A DNA stretch of 64,000 nt from Bryopsis sp. KO-2023. Lineage: Eukaryota; Chlorophyta; Ulvophyceae; Bryopsidales; Bryopsidaceae. Numbering within the stretch: position 1 is the first letter of the stretch; each line of letters begins with the position of its first letter. Location of the stretch: assembly GCA_030272585.1 (NCBI GenBank), contig BSYQ01000014.1, positions 1,116,001 to 1,180,000 on the forward strand. Direction: 5' to 3'. The notes beneath the pieces are model-generated. The model had not been told where the DNA came from. It searched no databases and worked only from the letters and a program-made list of their open reading frames with translations. Made by a program: the position numbers and the translations under genes. This document shows positions 18,374 through 27,339 of this stretch, piece after piece.

Positions 18374-20109
18374 TCATGGATTTCCTGTGGAATTCAAAAT
18401 GAATAAAATAACAGCACCCACACAAATATTTGCTTGCTCTTTGAGTGGGGGACATGAAACAGATTGCAGATTGAAAAAAGGAGAAAAAAAACAGACTCCA
18501 GATTGCAGATTGAAGGAATAAAGAAAAAAAAAAACAGACTGCAAAGGAAGAAAAGAAAAAAAAAGGAGAAAAACTGGAGAACAGAATTTCTTACCGGCAT
18601 TTGACTTGATCCAATCAATATAGGGCGCTACTTTTGTGTGGACATCGGGTTTGGTGGACTTTCCACACACAAGAGAGGAGCCCACGATTCCAACCAAAAC
18701 ATCATCCGCTCTAGTATCGCCAGGCAAAACAATGGGGCCTCCATCGTCACCTAAAAAGCACAACCCTCTGTTTTCCCTATCAGAATTTTCACATTGAAAA
18801 CCAACATGCATGGGTGTGCATAGCAATCTAGAACTTGAAGCCCTGTAACCTTTTCTCTCTTTACCAAGTGTGGATTCTTTCATGATTTGGAATGTTCATT
18901 TGCCCTACCTGGACAAGAGCCAGGTCCATCTCCACCCATGCAAATCTCATAGCGAAACACAGGTCTGCCCAATTTTCCAACGCAACTCCAGGAATTGATG
19001 AACTTCACAGTGACAATCTGTATGTCTTCAGCATGGCTTGTGCTCGAGGCTGTACGTCCCCACCCAAGCGAACTGAGAGACTCGCCATTCTGTAGGCGAA
19101 ACTTTGTGGTGGTTGGGATTCGAACAGGGGCTTCGTTTGCTTCATGTGAGAGCTTCAAAATGGCAAGATCTGGGTACCGATTGGATTTGTAGTCGGGGTG
19201 GATGAAGACATCTTCAGTAGAAATGACCTGTTGAATGGCAAAGAGGTTCTTTGTCGTTCTTCTCTGCCAACCAGCTCGAGAAGAACGGATGGATCGTGAA
19301 GCTGTCAGACTTTTGCATGTCACACTGAGCCGATTGGGAGTTCTCACAAAAATATTTTGAAAATAGAAAACAGATAGATTTTGAAATAGCTTGGTTTGGT
19401 TCTTCCATAATTCGATCAAATTAAAACGCTTCGAAGCTCGTGAACGCTTTCGCACCTGGATACCATCTCCTGATGTCTTTGACGAGGAGGGGGTACCAAC
19501 CACGACTTCAGGTCGGCTATCACCTGATGTTATTGACGAATCGACGCAGTGCGCCGCCGTCAAAACGTGCTTTTTCCCCACCAACACGCCTGCGCAGAAG
19601 TATCCCAGATCGGATCTCCTCCGTAAGGAAACGGTGTAGGGATTGGCGATGCCAAAGTTGAGGTCGAGTGCAGGAGTACCAACTGTGCCAAGTGTCGAGT
19701 CGAGCACACCCGTCGACGCTAGTTCGATCTCTTGAACAAATCCTCCAGTCACTGACCATACAAACCAATAAAAAGTGCGTCAATTGACGCGAAGTCAATT
19801 TCCCAAAAAGCACTCCAGGTTCGAGACGAAACTCTGGGCTATCTCATGGTCGCAGCTACGGGTTAGCCGCCTGTTTGTTCAAGCGAACGAACAGGCGGCG
19901 GCTTTTCTGAACCGTTCGGTAGTACCCTGTGTGATATCCTCGTACCACGAGTTATGATTTTGATCAAGAAGGGGCCAGAAAAAACACTGGGGGTGTTGGA
20001 ATATCTGGGGAGGTCAAGGAAAGGCATTATTCTGACCTTCCAAGGCGATCGCCAACAAGATCGTCGCGTGAAAAAACGAGACCCCCTTAGCTCGGACGTT
20101 GAAACCCAT
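18374..20109 (-). CDS. SPH-F: secreted trypsin-fold pseudoprotease
   Basis: Exons: 20109-20037, 19751-19456, 19227-18909, 18750-18595, 18384-18374; 855 nt, 284 aa. Signal peptide core FFHATILLAIALEG. His57 and Asp102 kept (TAAHC; YPDLAILKLS); nucleophile motif GDDGGP. Intron 2 (19455-19228) is 228 nt, a multiple of three without an in-frame stop, so exons 2-3 read as one frame, as in SPH-C. Intron 4 has a consensus GTAAG donor; mini-exon gives Gly-Asn-Pro-stop. Retrotransposon element I begins 90 bp upstream of the ATG, so the distal promoter has been moved 12.2 kb away. Confidence 0.86.
19866..19899. repeat. Inverted repeat in intron 1 of SPH-F
   Basis: Arms of 15 nt (19866-19880 and 19885-19899) pair with a single G-T wobble around a 4-nt loop, with a GCCGCCTGTTTGTTC left arm. 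Transcribed, it would be a stable hairpin. Confidence 0.8.
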
Positions 20110-20194
20110 TCCGATGGATGCGGCCCGCCGGAACTTTCGTTTCAGACTCCACTCTGCTTCACAAAAGCAAAAACGTTCTTGGTTAACACGACCA

Positions 20195-20199
20195 CCGTC
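20195..20199. repeat. Target-site duplication CCGTC (element I; partner 32405-32409)
   Basis: CCGTC directly precedes TGTGACG at 20200 and directly follows CGTCACA ending at 32404. The two termini are perfect inverted heptamers. Confidence 0.85.
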
Positions 20200-21592
20200 T
20201 GTGACGCTCCGAAAACGCATTCGGCACAACTACTAATTCTTCATTCGCGCCGCGACTGAAGGTAGAGTTGTACTGAACTACCGCAGAGTCTGTCTACGGC
20301 AACGGAGTCGGACTACGCCGACGCTGAATGTCTTATCCAAAAAAAACTTGGTATCTAAACTGCGACGCACTGAAACTATCGTCACCTAAGAAGTCGGCTA
20401 AGACCAGTCGCGCTAACAATCATCACCATCCGAGAGTCACAGTCTCGATTCCCCATAACAACGAAAAGCCTAAGACCAGGCATCTGAACGCGACACGAGT
20501 CAAAGTCGACGGAGACACCCGCTAAGAGGGCCTTGCTCCCGAGAGTGAGACAGAAAGTGGAGTCCTCTGGAGGATGGTCGCTAAGAGACCATGGCCTAAG
20601 AGGACTCTGGAAACTGAGCTGGAGAAAGAGAGAAACATAAAATGCAAACACCAAAAAAACGAAAGGAGACACTCAGAGGAGAGGTCGGCTCCTCTGAGTG
20701 GAGAAAAACCTCCTAAGAGAAGGGCAGCACCTTCTCTTACTATTCTGACTCCACTCCTTTTCCTCTAGAATCAAAGTTTGATCAGAAACAATCTTATTTT
20801 GAATAAAGACACTCAGAGACACAAGAATAATAGCAAGAGAATATTTTTACAGAAAGAGAAGGGATGGTGTATCCCATTTCAAAAGCGTACTTCAGAAAAC
20901 CTTGGATGATGCTATCTTTGGCCAGAAGTACCTCGTCCGATCGGGATTCCCGTTTAAGGTAAGTCGCGAAGCTTTCCTTAAGTCCGTCTCGATAAGAGAG
21001 TCCTCCTATAGATAGATGTCCGAAGTAAGAAGTAAACGAGGTATTCACCGAGTTCTGTCTGTTCTCTATCAGAATTCTGTGGGATATTTATACTCGCGGC
21101 CGGTTCTAGCGCTAGCGCATGTGTGCTGGCCGCGAGTTCGGCGTCACGACAGGGGTCGACTAGCGACCCGACTGCCAGTCGTGCGTATCGCCTAAAAGAT
21201 CGCTTTTCGTAGGGAGTTGTATCCGTTTCGCTGGAATCCATAGTGTTTTCGCTGGCTCCTTGTGTTCCCAGCCGCACGTTTCGTAGAAGTCATACCTCGG
21301 ATGTCATAAAACGACAGTGCCGGCAGTAAGACTCCTAGTACTCTGCGCTAGCCATGGGTTGGCGTGCCAGCTATTCGATATCTTCCAGCGTATCAATATA
21401 CAACTTTTCCTATGTCATCGACCTCGTCAGGAATTGAACCCGACGTACGAACCACCAGGTCTCACATAGAGCAGCGTAAAATACGACTGTTTATCAGTGT
21501 GAGTTGGCAATTCCATTCTTCCGAATTATCATCGGAATAATCATTACATCTGGTGGCAGTACATCTGCCATGTTCTTTCTAGCTCCGTCACA
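20200..21592 (-). repeat. 3' LTR of element I
   Basis: Core 20211-21592 matches 31023-32404 (offset 10812) with no difference found. It carries 11 extra bases (20200-20210, TGTGACGCTCC) absent from the inner edge of the 5' LTR; the same 11 bases recur just outside the other edge at 21595-21605. It contains a tRNA-like T-arm (21426-21444) and a GC-rich inverted repeat near 21105-21148. Confidence 0.9.
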
Positions 21593-21806
21593 GCTGTGAC
21601 GCTCCCCCTTACACCCGCATAGAAATCACTCTATGCGTACCCAAAACCTAATCAAAAACCCACTGCATCTCATGCAGTCTTTCTTCCTTTCAACCATACT
21701 GTTCATTTCACCTCTTGCACCCACATCAAAACTCCATTGAGTGTATTCAACACCCACATCAAACCCCCTATTAAGTGTATTCAACACTTCTAAGTCCTCC
21801 CTTATT

Positions 21807-21919
21807 CTACCAGAAAATCCACAGAATTTGTCTCTCCCTTATTGTCTACCAGAAAATCCACAGGATTTGTCTCTCCCTTATTGTCTACCAGAAAATCCAC
21901 AAGATTTGTCTCTCCCTTT
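21807..21919. repeat. 39-bp tandem repeat, three copies
   Basis: Units beginning CTACCAGAAAATCCACA at 21807, 21846 and 21885 lie between the last ORF and the 3' LTR of element I. The first unit differs slightly. Confidence 0.85.
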
Positions 21920-22141
21920 TTTTTTTTTTAGAATCCCCCTCTTATTTTCTCAATTCAAGAAAATAATATGAAAAAGAAAACCTTATAAAATTTTGGCAAA
22001 AATCTACACCCCTTTGATAACCCAGGAATAACACCCTTTCACAAAGGGAATCCCCCTCTTCACTGTTATCCAATTTTTATTTATTATTATTATTTTTTTT
22101 TTTTTTTTAAATTTCTACTCTCCCAGAAATTTACCCTCTCT

Positions 22142-23467
22142 CTAGCTGCCACTGGGTCCCCTTTGTCGTTTGCTGGATGCTGCAGCTGCTGATGTTGCTC
22201 CTTTTCGGGCAGTCCTCTTTCGGGAGAGTGGAGGAGTGGTCGCTCCATGGATTTCGATCAATCTCTCATCCAGGAGGGTCTCCACTGGATGGCTCTGCTG
22301 CTCATTGTCGACCCATGCTCCTGGGAACTGATCCGCTCGCACATGACTCCGAGCCCGATGTGTGGCGCGGTTGATTTCCAGACGGGGTCGAGAGGTCGCT
22401 GGGTAGATGGAGCGAAAATGATTTGCTCCTCCGATCAATCGACATAGAGAACATGTCTGATCGGAGAAGTTTGCCGGCGGTGCGATTGACGATTCGGGAG
22501 CGTATATCCTGCGAAAGGTTCCCATGCCCCCTTCATTCATGTCCAGCTCCAAGCTCCCCGCCAACCAAGCACGGTCTCGACAACCAATCCGGTGACAGGC
22601 TTGGTGCCGAGAACATGCCCCGCCGATGGGTTTCACTGCATTTCGCGACCTGCAGAAAAAGCAGTTCCCCTCAACCCAGTCCCCGCCGGGATTGTCCTCC
22701 TCCTCTTTGATCTGTGCTTGATCGATCCCTGCATCCGTTCCTCCACCTCCATCACTGTGATCCGCCCTCTCTCTGATTCCGCTGCCACCTTGACTACCTC
22801 CCTCTCGTCCTCCCGTGGGATCAATCCTATCCTGGTCCTCCACTCTTTCATCCCTTTCTTGTTCCTCTCTAGCAGCACCTCCACTGATCCCCACTCTGCC
22901 AAATTCTCCTCCTTCTCTGTCTCCACCATGATCGATGTCATCCCTTTCTCCTCTTTTCCTTCCATGCTCTTCTCCATCCCCGCCGCTGTTGTGATCGTCA
23001 TCGCTGTCGTCGACTCTGAATCCTCTCGCGGTTCTCCGTTCCTCCATCTGCCGTTTTCCTGCATCCGTCTGCCTCAGCTGCCCCTCGAGATCCACGACTT
23101 CCTGTCGCAACCTCACCGTTTCCAAGTCCTCCGAGGCGATACTGGCTTGAGCCGCCTGAAGCGACTCCTCCAGTTCAACCACTCGTAAGAGCAGCTGATC
23201 CCGTTCACGCTGCAGGAGGATCACCTGAGCAGCAGAACTAGATGAACCCGCATCGCCCTCGCTTGCAGCCTGTCGAAGGGCGGAGTTTTCCTGGATGAGC
23301 TTTTGTCGCTCCTCCTGCCATTTCAGCTGGTTCCGAGTATATTCCTCCGCCAACGACTCTTCTCCCCTAAATAAATCCTCCAGTGCTCTAGCCCCCTCTC
23401 TGGACTGCACCGCCCCTGCCTCGATCCTCTCGATCGCTTCCTCCACCCTTTGACGCCACTCAACCAT
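22142..23467 (-). CDS. Element I ORF Z: coiled-coil, Cys/His-rich accessory protein
   Basis: An ATG at 23467 gives 441 aa. Residues about 1-150 are Glu/Arg/Gln/Leu-rich with heptad spacing, likely a coiled coil. The middle is a Gly/Asp/Arg/Glu-rich, probably disordered stretch. Around residues 280-315 there is a Cys/His cluster (NCFFCRSRN, then GGACSRHQACHRIGC) and a further CSLC near 350, suggesting zinc binding. The C-terminus is basic (LSRKRTARKG, SSKRQRG), like a nuclear signal. It follows integrase, the position where env or accessory genes sit in other LTR elements, but no membrane segment is visible. Function unknown; it could bind the element's RNA or cDNA. Confidence 0.7.
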   Translation of the reverse strand: MVEWRQRVEEAIERIEAGAVQSREGARALEDLFRGEESLAEEYTRNQLKWQEERQKLIQENSALRQAASEGDAGSSSSAAQVILLQRERDQLLLRVVELEESLQAAQASIASEDLETVRLRQEVVDLEGQLRQTDAGKRQMEERRTARGFRVDDSDDDHNSGGDGEEHGRKRGERDDIDHGGDREGGEFGRVGISGGAAREEQERDERVEDQDRIDPTGGREGGSQGGSGIRERADHSDGGGGTDAGIDQAQIKEEEDNPGGDWVEGNCFFCRSRNAVKPIGGACSRHQACHRIGCRDRAWLAGSLELDMNEGGMGTFRRIYAPESSIAPPANFSDQTCSLCRLIGGANHFRSIYPATSRPRLEINRATHRARSHVRADQFPGAWVDNEQQSHPVETLLDERLIEIHGATTPPLSRKRTARKGATSAAAASSKRQRGPSGS

Positions 23468-23692
23468 TCTCTTTTCTCTCTCTTTTTTTTTTTTTTTAAA
23501 CAAAAAGCAAAACCTCCCGCTCCGTTGGTTTTCTTTTTCTCAGTCGAAGGAATTCGACGCCTCGAGGCTTGGGGTTTAAAAACACTCCTCTATGTCCTCT
23601 CAAGATGACTCCACATCTATGTGTTGGGTCTCCCAATATTCTCCCTCACTCAACCAGAGTTCTACATCCTCCAGAGCTCTCCTGCCGACGTC

Positions 23693-24154
23693 TCAACCTC
23701 CCTTCTCTCCCTCACTCTCGCTATCAGTTACTTCGAACCCATCGCTCTCACTCTCCTCTCCTCTCGCTCGCTTAATCTCCTGCTCGTGCATGTCACCCAC
23801 GACTTCCAGCCGCCGTTTTTGGTTCGAATCCTGTCGTCGCCACCCAGAAGTCCTAGACCTCTCGCGAACCACCTCCTGCAGTCTCTCCTCCGGAATTTCC
23901 TCTTCCCCTTGGGTTTTCCGCAGTCGACTTTGAAAGTCTTCTATCCTCCCCAAACTCTCTAAGTTACTCAGTAGAGCGATTTTCTGGCGCCTGAGTAACT
24001 CTCTCGCCGTCCTCCCAGCGGTGGTTTCGTTTGTGAAGGCCCGTTTGAGCCGTCTAGTAACCTCCACTCTTTGTTTTTCTAATTCCGTCCGAAGGCGGAG
24101 CACTTCAGCCGCCATGCACTCGTTCAGCTGCTGTTCGGACATTGTTCCTGCCAT
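23693..24154 (-). CDS. Element I ORF Y: small coiled-coil protein
   Basis: 153 aa from the ATG at 24154, preceded by GGAAAGA as in ORF X. It is rich in Glu, Arg and Leu with heptad-like spacing in the first 100 residues (AAEVLRLRTELEKQ), then Arg/Asp/Glu-rich and acidic at the end (SESEGEKGG). It lies between integrase and ORF Z. No known family recognised; the shared start context and similar composition suggest X, Y and Z are a set of element-specific proteins. Confidence 0.6.
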   Translation of the reverse strand: MAGTMSEQQLNECMAAEVLRLRTELEKQRVEVTRRLKRAFTNETTAGRTARELLRRQKIALLSNLESLGRIEDFQSRLRKTQGEEEIPEERLQEVVRERSRTSGWRRQDSNQKRRLEVVGDMHEQEIKRARGEESESDGFEVTDSESEGEKGG

Positions 24155-24325
24155 TCTTTCCTTCGAAGTCTTCGTCGTTTAACGAAATATTTTTTTAGAA
24201 CTTTATCCCTGACCTCCCGAAGACACTCCTTAAAACCCGTCTCACTCGCTACTGTTCTCTATTCTTGGATATCTCGCTAGTAGTTTGGTCCAAGCTTCTC
24301 CGTAAAACTCTCCTAAAGTACTCTC

Positions 24326-25747
24326 CTAAGTACTAGGCTCTCCTACGGGTACAGCGACATCCTCTAGAGCCACCCACCGGCTCTGTCGAGTACCCCTAGA
24401 GACCTTAACTCTAACTCCTGTTCTATCTATTTCCTCTATTCGAAATCCTGCCTGAGCTTTAACCACTAGCTTCTTAGAAGTCTTAATTCTAACTAAAACC
24501 GAATCCCCTATTTTAAGAGCTTCTATTCTTTCTTTTTCTTTAAGTTTTTCACCATAGTTCCTCTGCTGCCTATACTGAGCTGTTCCTATTGATTCCTTAG
24601 CTCTTTCTTCCATCCTTTTTCTTAATTCACTCAGCTCTTTTAACTCCCTATCTGAGATCAGAACTGGCAGTTCCTGGATCACAGGATCTAATAAAAGTGC
24701 CTCTTCCCTTTTCTCAGCTAAAGTCTGGGATCCAGAGCCTCCTCCCTGAGGTTGGGATCCTTCCCCTAAATCTCCCTGAGACTCCTCTAGTTGTTGTCCT
24801 AATTGATAAGCTGCCCAATCCCTTTTATTCACCTGCCTCCTAATATATACTAATTCAAAAGGGCTGTACCCTGTTGTTTCTTTTACCCTGCTATTATAGT
24901 CTCTAAGACTGTCCAATAAAGCCCCCTGTAAATCCTTGACTGAAAATAAGAGTGCACCTGTGGTGGGTGTCTCTTCTGCCTGCTTTTCTTTTAGCCTACC
25001 CACTATTCCCTGTTTCAGGGTCTGATTTAATCTCTCCGCCAGCCCATTCGTTCTGGGATGGTTCGGACTAGTGTTCTTAATCTCTATCCCCTCTTGCTTG
25101 CATAAATCTAACACTAAACCCTTAAACTCTGTCCCATTGTCACACAGGAAGAATCTAGGAACCCCAAACCTACAGATGATGTTCTGGAAGAGAAACTGAG
25201 CTATAAAAATTGGACTCTTTGCATCCACTATTCCAGCCTCAGCCCATTTTGTAAAATAGTCCACCACTACTAAAATATGCACTAAAGCCTGTGTGTCAGG
25301 CATCCTAACGGAAAAGGTATCCATCCCCCACTGATAAAACGGAAGGCCAGCTGGGGTCTGGAGCAGTCTAGGCTGTATCAGAAACTTTGGCCTGATCTCC
25401 TGGCAGGTCTCACACTTCCCCAAAGTTTCTTTTGTCTGTTTTTCCATCCCATACCAAAAGTAGTGCTCCCTGAGCTTCTCCAGAGTTCCCTTCACAGACA
25501 CATGTCCTACTGCTATGTGTGCCTCCATAATTAGCTCCTGTCTCCTAGCCTCCACTGGCACCTCCCTCCTTTTATCTCCTCCCGCGTCCTGCAGAAACAT
25601 TCGTTCTGTTTCCGAATCCCACATATACCTAGCCTCCTTTTTCCTAGCCGCTGCCTTTTCTTGGCTGGAATATCCAGCAAACTTCACAAAGTCTTTCCGC
25701 AAAAGACTCAGGGTGCAAGGGTCCCTCCAGATGTCATACTTCCGCAT
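24326..25747 (-). CDS. Element I integrase
   Basis: 473 aa from an ATG at 25747; the frame is open some 50 nt further upstream, so this ATG is not certain. HHCC zinc site: HIAVGH then CETC about 30 residues on. Catalytic DDE core: Asp in GMDTF, Asp in CDNGTEF, Glu in NGLAERLNQ. C-terminal basic region follows. The stretch before the zinc site resembles the connector that normally joins RNase H to integrase in Ty3/Gypsy polyproteins, but here it begins a separate ORF, 1.6 kb after the RNase H stop. It either is translated on its own or is joined by removal of an intron; an ATACAG acceptor-like sequence abuts the ATG. Confidence 0.88.
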   Translation of the reverse strand: MRKYDIWRDPCTLSLLRKDFVKFAGYSSQEKAAARKKEARYMWDSETERMFLQDAGGDKRREVPVEARRQELIMEAHIAVGHVSVKGTLEKLREHYFWYGMEKQTKETLGKCETCQEIRPKFLIQPRLLQTPAGLPFYQWGMDTFSVRMPDTQALVHILVVVDYFTKWAEAGIVDAKSPIFIAQFLFQNIICRFGVPRFFLCDNGTEFKGLVLDLCKQEGIEIKNTSPNHPRTNGLAERLNQTLKQGIVGRLKEKQAEETPTTGALLFSVKDLQGALLDSLRDYNSRVKETTGYSPFELVYIRRQVNKRDWAAYQLGQQLEESQGDLGEGSQPQGGGSGSQTLAEKREEALLLDPVIQELPVLISDRELKELSELRKRMEERAKESIGTAQYRQQRNYGEKLKEKERIEALKIGDSVLVRIKTSKKLVVKAQAGFRIEEIDRTGVRVKVSRGTRQSRWVALEDVAVPVGEPST

Positions 25748-26535
25748 CTGTATACTTCCTTCTCGACTTAAATGCCTTACGTCTGTACTTAGAGCCTCTT
25801 AGCTCCGGTATCCTTTTGCTTTAAGTTGCTTATCCTGGGTAGATAAAGCAAAGTTTGCCCTCTCCTCTAGTTAATAAGGGTTTCCACTTAAATACAAAAT
25901 CCTCCAGGTTGAAACAGCTGTAACAGTTGGCCTGTGAGCTGGCTGAGAGCTGTAAGCTTTAGAGGTCATCTCTTAGTCCAGTTAACATGCAGTTGTTTAA
26001 TCCCAGAGTTTGAACTATCAGTCCTGTTTATGGGAAAGGGCACTTTTCCTCTTAAGTGACCTTAACTTCTAGGTTGGATCAAACACCACACCATTTTCGA
26101 CTTAGTGTATGAGGTCCTCACAGGGATTGATTTAAAATAAATCAAAGTGTGTACAGTCTTACCCGAGACTGTAGTCCTCCATTCTGAGAGTCCCCTCTTT
26201 CAGGATACCTGATCTCTGCAGAATCTGAACGTTTTGTCTGGGATTACTTCTAATCCTCAGACCTTCTTTAATTATCTTAGAGATTGACCGGCTGTGAGCA
26301 GAGTGGTTTTCTGTTTTTCAGTGTAGATTGAAAGAAACTCAGACTGGTGTTCTGTTAAGAGGTGGAACTCATTTGTTCCAGGAGTCTTAACTATTCCTGA
26401 GATAACTTATATCACTTTAAGAAAAATGCAGAATCCTGCTTACAGAACCACTTCCCAACCCCGACATGACTTCAACTTTTCCACCTGCATACCAGGCTAA
26501 CATCCACACACTCAAACTGCCACTAAAAACATCCC

Positions 26536-27045
26536 TTAACCACTGGGGCCTGGTGCCCCCACATCTCTAGTGTTCTCCTCTTCCCCTGAGGAGTACACCA
26601 CTATCGGCTCCTCCGGAGGCACCTCCTGCATATCGCCATCACCGTTCTCCTCGAACCTGGCCTCTACCCGTGCCACTGGGTAAAAGCGCGGCAGGCCAGC
26701 AGGGTTATTAGATGGACCCCCTCCACCTCCCTGTCCTCCAGCGTTCCCGATAGGTTGGGCCAACATCGCTGTTATCTGCTGCCTCGGGGGCCTAAGAGGG
26801 CCTGGACCAATCGGAACACCTGACCGAAACTGGTCTAACAGTCCTCGCAAAGTCATCAGTGTCTCCGTGTACTGAGCGAGTTTGGAGACATTCATCCGAG
26901 CTTCCCTGCCTGCTCTTGTGTTCATCCGGAACTCTCCCACAAGCAGACGGTGTCGCAGTTCCTCCTCATATTCCTCCATATCCACCAGTAGCTCCAGCAA
27001 AACAGCGATGATGTGCGCAAGGGCGGCGGCTTGGGTTGCATCCAT
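26536..27045 (-). CDS. Element I ORF X: extra ORF between RNase H and integrase
   Basis: 169 aa from ATG 27045. N-terminal half is helical and Leu/Glu/Arg-rich (HIIAVLLELLVDMEEYEEEL); then a Gly/Pro/Asn linker (GGQGGGGGPSNNPAG) and an acidic, Ser/Glu-rich tail. No family recognised; the helix-then-linker layout recalls small gag-like proteins. The 790 bp between its stop and integrase show no further ORF of note. Confidence 0.55.
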   Translation of the reverse strand: MDATQAAALAHIIAVLLELLVDMEEYEEELRHRLLVGEFRMNTRAGREARMNVSKLAQYTETLMTLRGLLDQFRSGVPIGPGPLRPPRQQITAMLAQPIGNAGGQGGGGGPSNNPAGLPRFYPVARVEARFEENGDGDMQEVPPEEPIVVYSSGEEENTRDVGAPGPSG

Positions 27046-27339
27046 TTCTTTCCTCTCCTCTTCGAACTTCTAATTCCCGTTTACTGAACTCTGCTCTGTT
27101 CTCTGAGAAACTTATCTCGATCTACTTCTTCCCTGCCTGCTTCTCCCTTAAGAATCCTGAGCAGGACTTGTTTCCTCCCAGAGGCCCTTTCCTCTACAGG
27201 AGATTTCTTGGATTTAACCTTTATCTTTTCTATCCCCCCGTCTTGTGCCTCCTGATCGACTCTGTCCCAGAAATTCCACCAAACCTTGCCATCCACTAGT
27301 CCTCCCCTAGACTAGTCTTTCTCTTATTCCTAGACCCTA

